In this document: piece after piece, positions 8,983 to 21,735 of the stretch | Layout of the letters: each line of letters begins with the position of its first letter | Numbering within the stretch: position 1 is the first letter of the stretch | NCBI GenBank assembly: GCA_021030905.1 | Contig: JAGFMI010000005.1 | Span: 1,116,001 to 1,180,000, forward strand | Direction: 5' to 3' | DNA length: 64,000 nucleotides | Source of the DNA: Pyrenula massariospora | Lineage: Eukaryota; Ascomycota; Eurotiomycetes; Pyrenulales; Pyrenulaceae | Position numbers and translations under genes: made by a program | Notes under the pieces: generated by a model | Told to the model about the DNA's origin: nothing | Database searches by the model: none | Seen by the model: the letters and a program-made list of their open reading frames with translations, nothing else

Positions 8983-11900
8983 ATGGAGACAAATAGAAAT
9001 GGCTCGGTCAAGACTGGTGTTACGACAGAGCCATTGGCGATCGTTGGGATGGCCTGTCGCTTCCCCCAGGATGCGACAAATTGTGAAAGCTTGTGGGAGC
9101 TCCTGCTCACTGGGAGGTCAGCATTCTCTCCTTGGCCAGAAGATCGAATAAACTCTTCCGGGCACTATCACCCCGACCCTGAGCATGGTGGCACTGTGAG
9201 TGAAATCTATAGGGCTGGAAAAAAAGGCGATTAATGCTTCACAGTTTGCTGCCAAAGGCGGCCATTTCATGTCCGAAGATCCCGCTCGATTTGACAGCCA
9301 TTTCTTCAAAATCACCAAGTCCGAAGTCATCGCGCTAGACCCTCAGCAACGACTAGTACTAGAAAATGCATATCATGCGCTTGAAAACGGTTCGATTGTT
9401 CCTAATAACAAAAGTCAAAGAAGCTAATAAGTCCTAGCCGGGATGAGAATGGAGGACATTAGGTCTTCAAACACCTCGGTCTACGTATCAGGCTTCAATC
9501 ACGACCATCTCTCGCTCATGAATGCTGACAGCGAAAATGCGCTTAAATACAAGGTCACCGGAACCACAGGCTCTCTGCTTAGCAACCGTATCTCATGGTT
9601 CTTCGATTTCAAGGGACCAAGCATCACACTCGACACTGCCTGCTCAAGTAGTATGGTCGGGTTTCACCTTGGCTGTCAAAGCTTAAATGCCCGAGAAGTG
9701 GACATGGTACGGTGACTTGCTGGCTCGACTTCTTTCTCTGATCGCACGTTGACAAGGACTCAGGCTGTGGTAACTGGAGTAACAGCATTGTATTTTCCAG
9801 GCGATGTTACGGCTATGGGATATACTGGCTTTCTTTCTGAAGATGGCCGATGCTTTAGCTTTGACCACCGAGCCAATGGTTATGGTCGAGGCGAGGGTGT
9901 CGGGACGGTAATAGTGAAACGTCTCTCGGATGCTCTGAGAGACGGCAATACGATTCGAGCGGTGGTGCGTGGCACTGGAGTAAACCAAGATGGCAATACG
10001 CCTGGCATAACGTTGCCTAGTTCTGCTGCACAACAGCAACTAATGGAGGCCGTATATGCAAAGGCAGGACTTCCTCTTGAAGAAACCATGATGATCGAAG
10101 CCCACGGGACAGGGACTTCCGCAGGTGACCCTATCGAAGCCCAGGCCATTGCCCGAACTTTCTCCTCGAGATCGAAACAGACCCCACTTTATCTAGGATC
10201 TATCAAATCGAACATTGGTCATTTAGAGGGTGCCGCTGGTGTCGCAGGGTAAGATTTCCATGTAAGCAAAGCTACTAGCAAAATTTCTGACAACCAGAAG
10301 GATCATTAAATCTGTGCTCATACTTGAGACTGGGATAATTCCTCCTAACTTTGACTTCCAGCAACCGAACCCCAGAATACCGCTGAAGAAGTGGAACGTC
10401 CAAATTCCCCAGAGAAGTACTCCTTGGCCCACTTCGGGTATCAGAAGAATATCAATCAATTCATTTGGCGTCGGCGGCACGAATGGCCACGCTGTACTGG
10501 ATGGCGCGCATGAATATTTTGAGAACGGTAACTTAAACGCAGTAGCTCACCACAACACCTCTTCAGCTACTCCAACACAAGCGCAAGTTGAGCACCTGGT
10601 TGACACCATCCAGAATTGTGGGAAGACTCAGACGCTGACCCCGCTGACAAACGGAAATACAGCTGCACATCTCAATGGATACGTTAACGGAGGAGTGGAT
10701 CCCCACGTAACGAACTCATTGAATGGTCATGTCAATGGTCACACCGAGGCAGAGGACCGCGGAAATAGAACGAATCTTCCAAAACTTATTATTCTAACTG
10801 CGTTTGATGAACATGGCGTGGAACGCATTGCTCACTCTCAGGCTAGATATCTTAAGACTAAGACGTTTTCCTCAAAACACGCCGAAGAAAAGTTCTTCAG
10901 CAACTATGCTTATACTTTCTCCACCAAGCGTAGCATATTTCCCTGGCGCAGCGCAATAATTGCTAGCGATGTCGCAGAGATGGCGGCAAAGCTGGAATCT
11001 TTCGATACAAAATCAATCCGATTTCAGACGCAGAACAACCTCATTCTTGTGTTCACGGGACAAGGAGCTCAGTGGGCTGGTATGGGCAAGGAGCTGATGA
11101 TTTATCCTGCATTCCGGCAGAGTCTTGCGGCGGCGTCAGATTACATGAAGAGCTTAGGTGCGGCATGGGACCTGACAGAGAAGACTTTCTCGGATGAAAT
11201 AAATTCAGAGATTCATAAGCCCAGCCTAGCCCACCCGACATGTACAGCACTTCAAGTAGCTTTAGTTGATTTACTGACTTCATGGAACATCAAACCCGTA
11301 AGGGTGTTAGGCCATTCTTCCGGAGAGATTGCTGCTGCTTACTGTGCTGGACGATTAAGCCGCGAGGCAGCTTGGAAAGTAGCTTTCTTCCGTGGCCTGG
11401 TTTCGGGTCTTCAGTTGAGACGGAAAGGAGCCATGCTGGCTGTCGGTCTTTCCCAAGCGGAGCTATCTCCATACCTAGATCGAACACACCAGCAGACCGA
11501 TGGCGAGCTGATCATTGCTTGCTTCAACAGCCCGAGGAACCTTACGATCTCAGGAGATGTGAAAAAGATAGAGGCATTGAAAGCGGCTCTGGACGCTGAC
11601 GGAGTTTTCTCGAGACTTCTGAAAGTTCAAAACGCTTACCACTCCGCTCATATGAATGAGGTTGCTAACGAGTACGCTAAATTGCTCGGAAAGCTGCCTG
11701 GCGAAGACACTCATCGATCGGAAAGGGTTGAAATGATATCCTCTGTAACTGGAGAACCAATCGACGATGATTACCTGAAAGCTGATTATTGGGTACAGAA
11801 CTTGGTCAAGCCAGTTCTGTTCTCAGGGGCGTTTATTGAAATGTGTTTCAGCCCTCGTCGTCGCAGCCAGTCATCATTAAGATTAGATGCGGCTGGCAGC

Positions 11901-14900
11901 AGCAAGGCAACCGTGATAATGGAAGTTGGGCCTCATGGCGCGCTCCAAAGCGCGATCAAGGAAAATCTAGCAACAAGATCAGAGACTTCAGGATTTCGAG
12001 TGCTGGCTCTGGTGAACCGTTCCCTACCCGCTGTTTCAAATGTGTTGGAAACTGTTGGGTTACTGACTTGCATGGGTTTCCCTGTTAACGTAGATTCCGT
12101 GAATCAAATGGCCAAATCTACTTTATCTTCACCGCCAAGACTGCTTGTTGATGTACCTGGATATTCGTTCAATCATTCCGATGCATCAGTCTCTGAAAGC
12201 CGCTTGAGCAGGAACTATCGCCTTCGAAAATTTCCAAGGCATGATCTTTTCGGCGCACCAGTGGCCGATTGGAACTCCGAAACACCTCGATGGAGACACA
12301 TTATCAGGCTTTCCGAACAACCATGGCTTAGGGACCACATAGTCACTGGAGCATTCGTATATCCGGGCGTGGGGTATCTTATCGCAGCAATCGAAGCTTG
12401 TCGACAAACTCTCGATTCAACATCCACGGTCTCAGGCTTCAGACTCCGCGATGTTTCTCTGAAACGAGCATTAATTATCCCCGACACTCCAGCTGGAGTT
12501 GAAGTTAGCATTGCGCTTATGCGGCAAGACGAATCCAGTCTGGGAAGCTCTTCGACGTGGAGAAAATTTGTTATTTCGTCTTATAATCCAGTGGCAGATG
12601 ATTGGATTGAACACACAACCGGCTACATTGCAGTTGATTACGACAAGGCATTAGGACCCGTCGATCAAGGCCGCGAAGCCAAAGCGGAGACTCAGTACTG
12701 GAACGAGAAACTCAAGGAGGTTGAGCAACGGTGCTGCATACCGCTTGACATGGAGAGCTTGTACGATAACTTGTCCACCGCAGGTTTGACGTTCGGTCCG
12801 CTGTTTAGGAACTTAGGTAAGCTACAAGGGAGTTCAGATCAGTCTGGTAAGGTGTTTGGCACCGTAACGGTTCCAGATGTCGCAGAAAGCATGCCGCGAA
12901 GATTCATGCACGAGCACTTAATACATCCCTCGACCATGGACAGTATGCTCCATCTCTTCATGACTGCTGTTCTAGACTTGACAGGCCAGAAGAACTTGAG
13001 CCGGCCAATGGTACCCGTGTTCATCAGAGAAGCTTGGCTGTCTGCTGCCGTTAGCCCTAAGCCGAAAGCTCAATACCTTGGCTATGGTTCAGCCAAACAT
13101 ATTTCTTATGGAAAGTATGAGGCTGGCATCCGAATCTGGGACGCCAAATCCAGGGAAGCACGTGTCCGCATAGATGGCATTCGCTCTGCTCCCTTGGAGG
13201 GGGTCGATAACGAGTTAAGCACGACCAGGAATCCGTGCCACGAAATGTCTTGGACGCCATATCTTGAGCTTCTCACACCAGATCCGTTCAAGAACGTGGT
13301 TTCAACGAATGCTAAAGAGCATCAAGACGATCTTTTCTGGCTCAACAGATTTCAACTGGCAACTATTGTGATGGTTACAGATGCATTAGAGGAGCTTCAG
13401 ACTCGACCGCGGTTGCATCTTGATGGTCATCTTTTGAAATACTATCAGTGGTTGGAGCGGCTCCAAAAGCTCATTCATCAAGATTCGGTTTCCGGGTTGA
13501 CCAAGGCTGAATGGGAGGAGTACCGCAGCTGTGCGAGAAAGAAGAAAGACTTGCTAGATCTTGTCAAGGACCATAACGCAGATGGTAAACTCGCCGTCCG
13601 CATGGGAGAAAATATTGCTAGAGTCCTCGCGGGCGAGGTTGACCCATTAGAGCTGATGTTCGCTCAAGACGACCTTCTCGACCAAGTTTATGCACAAGTC
13701 GTACAGCTTGGTAATCTACCCGCCCAACAGCAAAAGTTATTTGAGGTCATCAAAGATAATTACAACAATATCAACATTCTAGAGGTGGGTGCCGGCACAG
13801 GAAGTTCGACAGCGGCTGCTCTCGACGTGCTACATCCTAAGGCCACACCAGATGACCCTAAACCAGTATCGAGCGTGGGAACCTACACCTTCACTGACAT
13901 CTCATCCGCGTTTTTCGGAAAAGCCAAAGACAGATTTAGATACTGCAGTGAAATTATGGATTTCAGAGTTCTCGACGCGGAGCAATCAGTCGAATCCCAA
14001 GGCATCGAACTATACAAATACGACTTCATCATCGCTGGAAACGTCATTCATGCCACCGCGGACTTGAGGAAGACGTTTAGCAACTTGCGTCGACTGCTGA
14101 AACCAGGAGGAAAGATCATCCTCCACGAAGGAATACGCCAGGATCTCTTCTGGTCGGCCATAGCCTTCGGACAATTGAAAGGATGGTGGCTTTCTACCGA
14201 GTCTTTTCGCGAGTGGTGTCCATGGATAAGTTCTGTACAGTGGGCGCCTATACTCAAGGATTCGGGTTTTAGTGGGGTTGATTTGGAGTTGAAAGACAGT
14301 CAGGATGAGCAATTACATTCGCAGAGTTTGATCATTGCTACTGCCGTCGACGAGATCAAAGGGACCAGGCGCTATGAGTGGGACGAGGTCGCAATTGTCA
14401 CGACCAGCCGCGACACTCAGTGTTCAAACCAGCTCGTCGAGATTTTAAAGGTGCAACTTGCGAAAGTACTCGGGGTTCAAAAGTGTAAGGTCTTGAACTA
14501 TCTCGAGCTTGCCTCAATGGACCTACAACGAACTATTTGTGTCTCCGTTGTAGATTTGGAACGCGCAATCTTACCAGATGCTAGCGCTGCCGAGTTCTCC
14601 AATATCCAACAGATGCTATGCACGTGCAAAAGCCTTTTGTGGGTCACACAAGACATCTTTTCGCATCCGGAATTTGCTATGATTGTCGGTCTGCTTCGCA
14701 CTGTTCGTTGGGAGCGAGACATTGACGATGTCAACCTCGTTACGCTTTCCTTCTGCGGCCGTGGCTATTCCGATTCTAAGATCGCGGAGGTTATTGGCAG
14801 GCTCTCCAAACAGCAATTCGACGGAACCATGCCACGAGAGAATATCAACGGCGAGTTCCTCTTCAAAGACAACACTTTCCTGACAAGTCGTCTTGTGGAG

Positions 14901-17363
14901 GCTAAAGGGGCAAACGAAAACTCAGTGTCTGCCTTTTCACGGCCCAGACCGTCTCTGCAGACATGGTCGGAGGCGAAGAGGCCGATTAAGCTGGCAACCG
15001 CCGCACCTGGTTTATTGGACAAGCTGGAGTGGGTGACCGACAAAGTTTATGACGAACCTCTGAACGAGTATGACGTCGAGATCGAGATAAAGGCCGTAGG
15101 TCTGAATTTTCGGGATCTCATGATTGCTATGGGAGAGCATATGGCGTTTGGAATGGGTAGTGAGGGTGCGGGTAAGTTGACAGCCATAAATCCACAGGCA
15201 TCACTGCCGCGAAACTAACACTTAACAGGTATCGTCACTCGGGTCGGTTCCAAGGTCACCGACTTGCACAAAGGGGACCATGTAGTCCACGTTTGTGGAT
15301 CCGAGACCATGGGCTGCTTCCATACTTTCACGCGTCTCGACTCCAGAGTCGTGGTTAAAATACCAGACTCCCTGTCGTTCCATACTGCTGCCAGTCTATC
15401 CGTGGTGTATGTCACAGCCATTTATTCGTTGGTGGACGCCGGGCGCTTAGAGGCTGGTGAAAAAGTGCTGATACACGCCGCTGCCGGTGGAGTTGGTCAA
15501 GCTTGCATTCAGCTTGCCAAAAACATAGGGGCAGAGATCTTTGCAACTGTATCTTCGGCCGAGAAGAAAGAGGTACGACTTTTGCTATGAATATTTTGAA
15601 CTGGACTGACTCGATTTAGTTGTTGATGAAGGAGTATCAAATCTTAGAGGATCATATCTTCTCAAGCAGGGATTTGAGCTTCGTAAAGGGAATATTGCGA
15701 ATGACGAACCAAAGAGGTGTCGATGTCATCGTGAACTCGCTTTCTGGAGAAGTAGGTTCTCCTCAATATTCGGAAATGAACTATGTTGACAATCCATCAG
15801 GCTTTACGACGCTCTTGGGATCTCATCGCGCCATTTGGACGTTTTGTTGAGATCGGCAAAAAGGATGCTCAATCTAGTGGCAGGATCGAATTGACTCCAT
15901 TTCTTCGCAACGTCACCATGACAAGCGTTGAGTTGCCCACAATGATGAGGAATCGACCACAGCTAATCAAGCGTTTGACTACTGAGTCTATTCGACTATA
16001 CCTCGATGGCAATGTACGAGAGGTGGTCCCTGTCACTGTCATGAGCTACTCCCAGATTGAAGACGGGATGCGCATGCTCCAGTCAGGAAAAGGAACGGGC
16101 AAGATGGTTTTTGTTCCGTCCGCGTCCGATACAATACCACTCGTTCGACAGACTCCTCCTGCGTACCGTCTTAATCCTGATGCTTCATACGTTCTCGCCG
16201 GTGGCCTTGGCGGGTTGGGTCGAAGCATTGCATTGTGGATGGCAGAGAAAGGCGCGAGAAATCTCATCTTCCTTTCAAGATCTGGCAAAATTACCTCGGC
16301 AGTGGAGACGATGTGTGCCGCGCTGTCAAGAAGCAATTGCAGGGTGTCCATTTTCAAATGCGACGTTAGTGATAAAAAGAGCCTCGCAGAGGTTCTTGAG
16401 AAATGCAAAGAAGATATGCCTCCAATCAAGGGCGTAATTCAAGGCGCTATGACTCTCCAGGTAAAGGCTATAAAATGATGCGAAGCGACCAAAGCTGACT
16501 TCAATGTCTAGGATGGCATGTTTGAGAATATGACGCACGAGGCCTTCCAAACAGCAACCAAGCCTAAAGTTCAAGGATCATGGAATCTTCATGAGCTGCT
16601 TCCCAAAGACATGGACTTTTTTGTGCTTGAGTCGTCGGCGACCGGTATCTTGGGCAACCGTAGTCAAGCTAACTACGCAGCCGGAAACACATATCAAGAC
16701 TTTCTAGCCTGCTATCGCTGCTCCCAGGGGTTACCAGCCTCGTCGATAGACCTTGTCCAAGTTTTATCCGTGGGTTACGTCGCTGAACACCGTGAGCGAA
16801 CAAGGGTGGCAAAGCACCTGGGAAATATTTTCGAAGCCTTAAGGGAAGACGAAATGCATGTCCTTCTAGAATATCTCATGGATCCTCGAAAACTTGCGCC
16901 GGCACAGCTCATCACAGGGCTCATGGATCTAGCGACGTATCGAAGCCGGGGAATGCCACCTCCCACTTATCTTTCGTACCCCTTATTCACTAGGTTGCGC
17001 CAGACCGGTACATCTCAGGCAAGTAGTCAAGAGGGAGACTCTGATCAAAATGTTGGCGCTTTGTTAAGCACAGTCACTCGCCTAGAGGAAGCTACAGCGA
17101 TAGTGACAGGCGCTCTGCGAGCGAAGTTAGCATCTCTGCTTTCCGTGCCGCTTGAAAATATTGATCTAGCGAAATCAGTGAGCTCAAATGGAGTGGATAG
17201 CTTGGTAGCAATGGAGCTGCGAGCCTATCTCATTAAGAGTCTCAAGGCTGACGTGCCGGTCTTGGACATCATGGGAACTCTCAGCCTTGGTGATCTATCG
17301 AAGAAGATCGCGAGCGTGAGTGAGTTAGTTGACATCAAAGAGAAGAATATCGTCTCAGAGTGA
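8983..17363 (+). CDS. Highly reducing polyketide synthase (KS-AT-DH-CMeT-ER-KR-ACP)
   Basis: Type I iterative hrPKS, about 2657 aa in nine exons: 8983-9195, 9245-9389, 9438-9706, 9764-10248, 10298-15171, 15229-15572, 15620-15751, 15801-16460, 16512-17363. All eight introns are 47-57 nt and every join restores a conserved block. KS (1-440) has [19 protein letters not shown] and [10 protein letters not shown] linker rich in Asn-Gly precedes AT (about 620-930; [18 protein letters not shown]). DH (about 1015-1340) has [10 protein letters not shown] and HPSTMD. CMeT (about 1450-1700) has [12 protein letters not shown] (about 1940-2260) has [11 protein letters not shown] (about 2285-2470) has [10 protein letters not shown] and NYAAGN. 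ACP (about 2580-2650) has the phosphopantetheine Ser in GVDSL. No thioesterase, condensation or reductase domain follows, so release must be in trans. All catalytic motifs seem intact, predicting a reduced, possibly C-methylated chain. Confidence 0.97.
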
Positions 17364-17871
17364 TTCATAGAGAGACGCCCAAGGTCCTGAGAAAAGGGCC
17401 CGGCTTAATGTTATTGTCATTCGGCGAATTTGGTGATAGCGACGTTTGCTGGAGGAATGCTACTGTATTGCATAGTCGTCGAATTATCAGAGTAAGGCGC
17501 GAGTAACGTCAGTAACAGTTGCATTCATGAAAGCTTGAGACTTCAGCGGTCTTTCATAGAAGAAATGGAATTCTTGCCAACGGTCAATTGATTCTCCGAT
17601 GCGATGCTTGGCAACATCCGAGATCATGTGACCAGGGGAATTGCGGGCAGAATCACGGCCCCTAAAGTGCGGTAGATCTGCGACACTAATGTGTTATGAA
17701 CAACGGGGGCTATGCACCTGCAGCCTCATGCAAGGCCACAAATCTTCAAAACTTCGCCAGGACATCGTACGGAGGCTCCAAACCTTTAACAGATCCCAAT
17801 GTGTAATTTAGCACAGGCATGTAACACCACTCAGGCTTGCCTTGACCGGCACTCCAGAAGCCTGCGAAGCG
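17364..17871. other. Intergenic between hrPKS and glycosyltransferase
   Basis: Holds the PKS 3' flank and the promoter of the next gene. No gene, repeat or clear regulatory element seen. Confidence 0.5.
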
Positions 17872-19464
17872 ATGACGACTCAGTACCGCTTGCCAGATGA
17901 GTTCGAACTCGACGATCAAACCTCCCTCAATGCTTCTGACAATAGCCTCGACCTCGATCAGGATGACTACGAAAGACAAAGTCTGACAAGGAATGAGTTT
18001 CAGAAATACCCTAAGTCGCCTAACGGTCTCGTTCGATGGACGTCCCTCTTCTCTAGATGTCTAGGAAAAGCTTTCGGCCACGCTTCAAGACCGTCCAAGT
18101 CAAAAGGCTCTCATCTCCTGCGAAGGCAACAGATCCGCCGAATAGGATGCCTCTTTCATGCAGTTGCTATCGGTCTCTCCTTTTTGATCGTCTTCACTGC
18201 CGTCTTTCGACCCTCTTATACCAACCCTCCTTCTCGATATCACGAACTACGCCAGATCGCAGAATCCTCCAAGGCTGACGGCCGTGCAAATCCCCGAAAA
18301 GAGAAGATCTTCATAGCCGCAAGCATATTCGATCCTACGGGCAATCTTGCAAAGGGTCCATGGGGGGAGTCTGTGCAACACCTTATATGGCTCCTAGGCA
18401 GCAAGAATGTGTTTTTAAGTGTCTATGAAAACGACGCTGGCAATGTGGCAGGGGAAGCCCTTGAAGCCTTCAAACGCAGCATTCCATGTGAAAAAGAAAT
18501 AATCTTCGAGCCACATTTGGACGTCACCTCGATCGGAACGGTGACAATTGCTGGTGAGGAGCGCATCGACCGCATCGCATACCTCGCTGAAACCCGAAAT
18601 CGAGCCTTGCGTGCTCTTGATCGTTCACGCACAAAGTACGACAAGGTTCTTTACCTGAACGATGTGATTTTTGACCCTGTTGAAGCTGTACAACTCTTAT
18701 TCGCCACTAACGCCGCTACGGACGGGCTTACTAGTTATCGCGCTGCCTGCGCTGTTGATTTTATCAACCCATTCAAGTTCTACGACACCTATGCTACACG
18801 CGACCTCGAAGGTTATAGCATGGGCATTCCATTCTATCCTTGGTTCACAAACGCCGGGCATTCCGCTAGTCGTAAAGACGTCTTGGCTCAAAAGGATGCC
18901 GTCCGTGTTCGAAGTTGTTGGGGTGGAATGGTAGCGTTCGATGCCAAGTATTTGCAAGCCAAGTATGAGCAAATTGATGAACTTAGTGTTGCCGGACGAG
19001 CTTTGGCTAAGCCTGAAGACTTCCACGGCTTCCGATTCCGTGCTGAGCAAGATACCTACTGGGAAGCCTCTGAATGCTGTCTGATCCATGCAGATATACA
19101 AAGCCCAGAGCCCGATCACGGAGGTATTTATATGAACCCGTATGTTCGCGTTGCCTATAGCTCGACCACACTGTCATGGCTGGGATTCACGAGACGATTT
19201 GAGCGTTTATACTCGCCGGTCCACAACCTTCTGAACCATTTGGTCGGCTTACCATGGTTCAATCCAAGACGTGGCGAAGTCCCCGGGACCATAATCACAG
19301 AAAAGGCCTGGGTCTGGGATTTATTTTCTCCCGTAGGGTCTTTTGAGATGGTTGAGAGAAATGCAAGTCACGCCGGGTTTTGTGGAACACCGCAACTACA
19401 GGTGATGAGAAAAGACAAATTACCGGGACAGAAACCGTGGGAATCCCTTCCAGCACCTTCTTGA
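17872..19464 (+). CDS. CAP59/CMT1-type glycosyltransferase (alpha-1,3-mannosyltransferase family)
   Basis: A single-exon type II membrane glycosyltransferase of about 530 aa. An acidic cytosolic N-terminus is followed by a basic stretch and one membrane anchor near residues 89-112 (IGCLFHAVAIGLSF). The luminal domain matches the CAP59_mtransfer family of Cryptococcus CAP59 and CMT1: FIAASIFDPTGN, VFLSVYENDAGN, YDKVLYLNDVIFDP with a likely metal- or sugar-nucleotide-binding Asp, and SCWGGMVAFDA. Family members act in the Golgi on mannose-containing glycans. The start at Met11 of the open frame gives a cleaner acidic N-terminus; 17842 is an alternative. It lies just beyond the PKS on the same strand; whether it belongs to the cluster or is the first flanking gene cannot be settled here. 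Confidence 0.88.
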   Translation: MTTQYRLPDEFELDDQTSLNASDNSLDLDQDDYERQSLTRNEFQKYPKSPNGLVRWTSLFSRCLGKAFGHASRPSKSKGSHLLRRQQIRRIGCLFHAVAIGLSFLIVFTAVFRPSYTNPPSRYHELRQIAESSKADGRANPRKEKIFIAASIFDPTGNLAKGPWGESVQHLIWLLGSKNVFLSVYENDAGNVAGEALEAFKRSIPCEKEIIFEPHLDVTSIGTVTIAGEERIDRIAYLAETRNRALRALDRSRTKYDKVLYLNDVIFDPVEAVQLLFATNAATDGLTSYRAACAVDFINPFKFYDTYATRDLEGYSMGIPFYPWFTNAGHSASRKDVLAQKDAVRVRSCWGGMVAFDAKYLQAKYEQIDELSVAGRALAKPEDFHGFRFRAEQDTYWEASECCLIHADIQSPEPDHGGIYMNPYVRVAYSSTTLSWLGFTRRFERLYSPVHNLLNHLVGLPWFNPRRGEVPGTIITEKAWVWDLFSPVGSFEMVERNASHAGFCGTPQLQVMRKDKLPGQKPWESLPAPS

Positions 19465-20511
19465 CTGGATGTCGTGGAGTTTTGTTTGATAAGATGTGCT
19501 ACCCTTACGCTCAGTTTTGGTCACGGTTGGTGGCCTTTGGAGGAAACCACGTGACTCTTGACCCACGCTAGGGCATGAACAGGTTCTCTTGCAGCAGAAG
19601 GGTGATCCACGCATTGGCTATAGGTCGGATCGGTATCGACTACAAGCCTTCTCCTTTCTCCAGTGACCTATACCTTGGAGAAAGTCGATCAGAGGTTCGT
19701 CAACGTTCCTTCAATACCAGCGGTAATCTTCTGGGATGAGCTTTATTCGGCGGTCCTCTGCCGCAGGAGAGATCGCTATACTAAAATAAGCGTCAAAGGA
19801 CAGTACTAGGGAAAAAAGAATATCTTGGCGAATGCAGCGGGCTTTTTGGGCATTTTTCACTAAGAAATCCGAGCTGAAGAAGCAGCTGCGGCTCACTGAT
19901 CCTTTTGAAGGGGGATTTACACTATCACAATGTTTGGATTTGAGGCCATGACTCCTGCTTGCGCCTTTGTAATTGTCGGCTGTAGGTCAACAAAATTTAG
20001 ATCTGTTTGAGATTTGAAGAAGGAGAGCTGGTAATGATCGATGCGGTACTACAGTGCTTAACCTGGCCCATATACCAATTCCACATCCTCATGTGTTGCG
20101 AGAATACGGTACGGCCTAATTGACTGGACGGAGTTTATCAAAAATATCTGCAAAGCTACAGCTCAAGATGAGGTTTCGGGGAATTAGGAAGGAAGAGTAG
20201 GAGGGGAAGTTGAAAAAGTAGAGAAGAGGACTATTGAAAATTTACTGCCGCAGTCATTGGGGAAGAGCATTATCTTCATGAAGAGCGCATTCTTTCTAAA
20301 CTCAAATCTCGCAAGCGAATATTCTCCCAAAACTCAGATTTCGTCAAAAGACGTCACGGATCAATGGAAAACATCCAGATAGTGACATTATCAGGACCTG
20401 AGCAGGTCAATCGAGACTATTGGGCTGCCTCCTGTCCAGCAGGTCATAGCAAGGCCGTCCATTGGATCCGTAGGCACGCTTTCCATCGGTTGATCCATTT
20501 GCACATCGTCT
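19465..20511. other. Intergenic between convergent genes
   Basis: Lies between the 3' ends of the glycosyltransferase and the unknown secreted-protein gene. Several short open frames, none recognisable. No repeat noticed. Confidence 0.5.
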
Positions 20512-21735
20512 TCAGCTAGGATTGACTGGAAACGGCTGATTTGGGCATCCTTTCGAGGTACCTTTCTGTAGATTGTCCAGATCCCCTCTCGAGATTTCCT
20601 GGATATGTTCGGCCGCATATTTGAAATCATTAACGTTGATGCAGTCAGTGTCGTCGATCCGTCGCTGGTGTCCACTTGGGCTACCAGTAGGGCTGCCGCT
20701 CTGGATTTCTTGATTGAGCTCGACCAGAGCGTCGAAAAGCAAATTGACAAGAGGAAGCACGACAAATGTGACGACATTTTGGGAGATGGGAGTTTCATTG
20801 GTGATAAGTCGGTATGAGTCGGCAATCAAGTACTGCGCCATCACAATCATAAAGTAGTGCGCGTTTCTCCTGATCCTGGCAATCTCCGGGTCGTCATTAC
20901 CGTCTCCTGAGAAGACTCCGACACCGGCCGCAACGTTCAACACGACCGTGTGGAAGAAGGCCCCTAACGAGAGCCCGAGATAGAACACATTTACGCGGTC
21001 AATGAATTGGAGGATCTCGGTCCGCGCTGCCTCAATGTACGTATTGATGTCACGTTTATCATGCGAGTCGAAAAGTCCTAAGCTGCGTTTCTTCTTTTTC
21101 GGTGAGGGATAACCCTGCTTGCAGACGTCATCCGCGGCAATGCGTTGGAAGACATATTGGGATTGATTTTGTATCGAAGTTATGAGTATGTTTGAATATC
21201 TGCCGAGATCTTCGTGCGAGACTCCTGCAAAGAGCTTTTGTTGATCGCTCAAAGTAATACCATCTACCCTAAGATCCCATCCCTGGTTGGGACCTGTTGG
21301 TGGGACCAGTCCAACACTAAGTTTTGTGTTCGGGCAAGCAGTGTCAAAGGGGAAAACGAGCTCCAAAAGTCCCGATCCTGACTTTGCAAGTCGTAGAGTC
21401 AAGGTATGGCCATCGAAGTCTAGATTATTTGCTCTCTTGCTGATCGTCGATAAATTTCCCAGGTTACTGAGTTGCTCAGCCAGGTTCGGACCTCCTGCTC
21501 TTGAGGAAAAAGCCTTGTAATATTCAGACCCTGTGTCTCTTCTAGATTCGGTGTCCCTGGCGAATAGATTCTTTCCTGGGAGCGAGCCATTTCCTGGGAG
21601 GTGACCGAGAGCGTCTCCCAATTTCTTACTCCACCCGTCCACAAGAGGGTCCGTGGAGGGAGCTGGCGGTGGTTGTGGCGCGGAATAAACAAAAAGATTT
21701 GGTATGAACGAACCGAGCAGAAGTAGACAATACAT
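20512..21735 (-). CDS. Unknown secreted or membrane-anchored fungal protein
   Basis: Single-exon 407-aa protein not recognised as a known family. Residues 1-19 form a signal peptide ending near VYSAPQ, followed by a proline-rich segment. Several dibasic sites (SKRANN, KKKKRSLG, DKRDIN) resemble Kex2 processing sites. A central region of about residues 110-210 looks globular and extracellular. Two hydrophobic stretches, near 250-276 (FYLGLSLGAFFHTVVLN) and 322-342 (VVTFVVLPLVNLLFDAL), could be membrane segments. The C-terminus is polar with a DDTDC and a KGCPNQP motif. A pro-protein processed by Kex2 or a membrane protein with a large lumenal domain are both possible. Confidence 0.7.
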   Translation of the reverse strand: MYCLLLLGSFIPNLFVYSAPQPPPAPSTDPLVDGWSKKLGDALGHLPGNGSLPGKNLFARDTESRRDTGSEYYKAFSSRAGGPNLAEQLSNLGNLSTISKRANNLDFDGHTLTLRLAKSGSGLLELVFPFDTACPNTKLSVGLVPPTGPNQGWDLRVDGITLSDQQKLFAGVSHEDLGRYSNILITSIQNQSQYVFQRIAADDVCKQGYPSPKKKKRSLGLFDSHDKRDINTYIEAARTEILQFIDRVNVFYLGLSLGAFFHTVVLNVAAGVGVFSGDGNDDPEIARIRRNAHYFMIVMAQYLIADSYRLITNETPISQNVVTFVVLPLVNLLFDALVELNQEIQSGSPTGSPSGHQRRIDDTDCINVNDFKYAAEHIQEISRGDLDNLQKGTSKGCPNQPFPVNPS

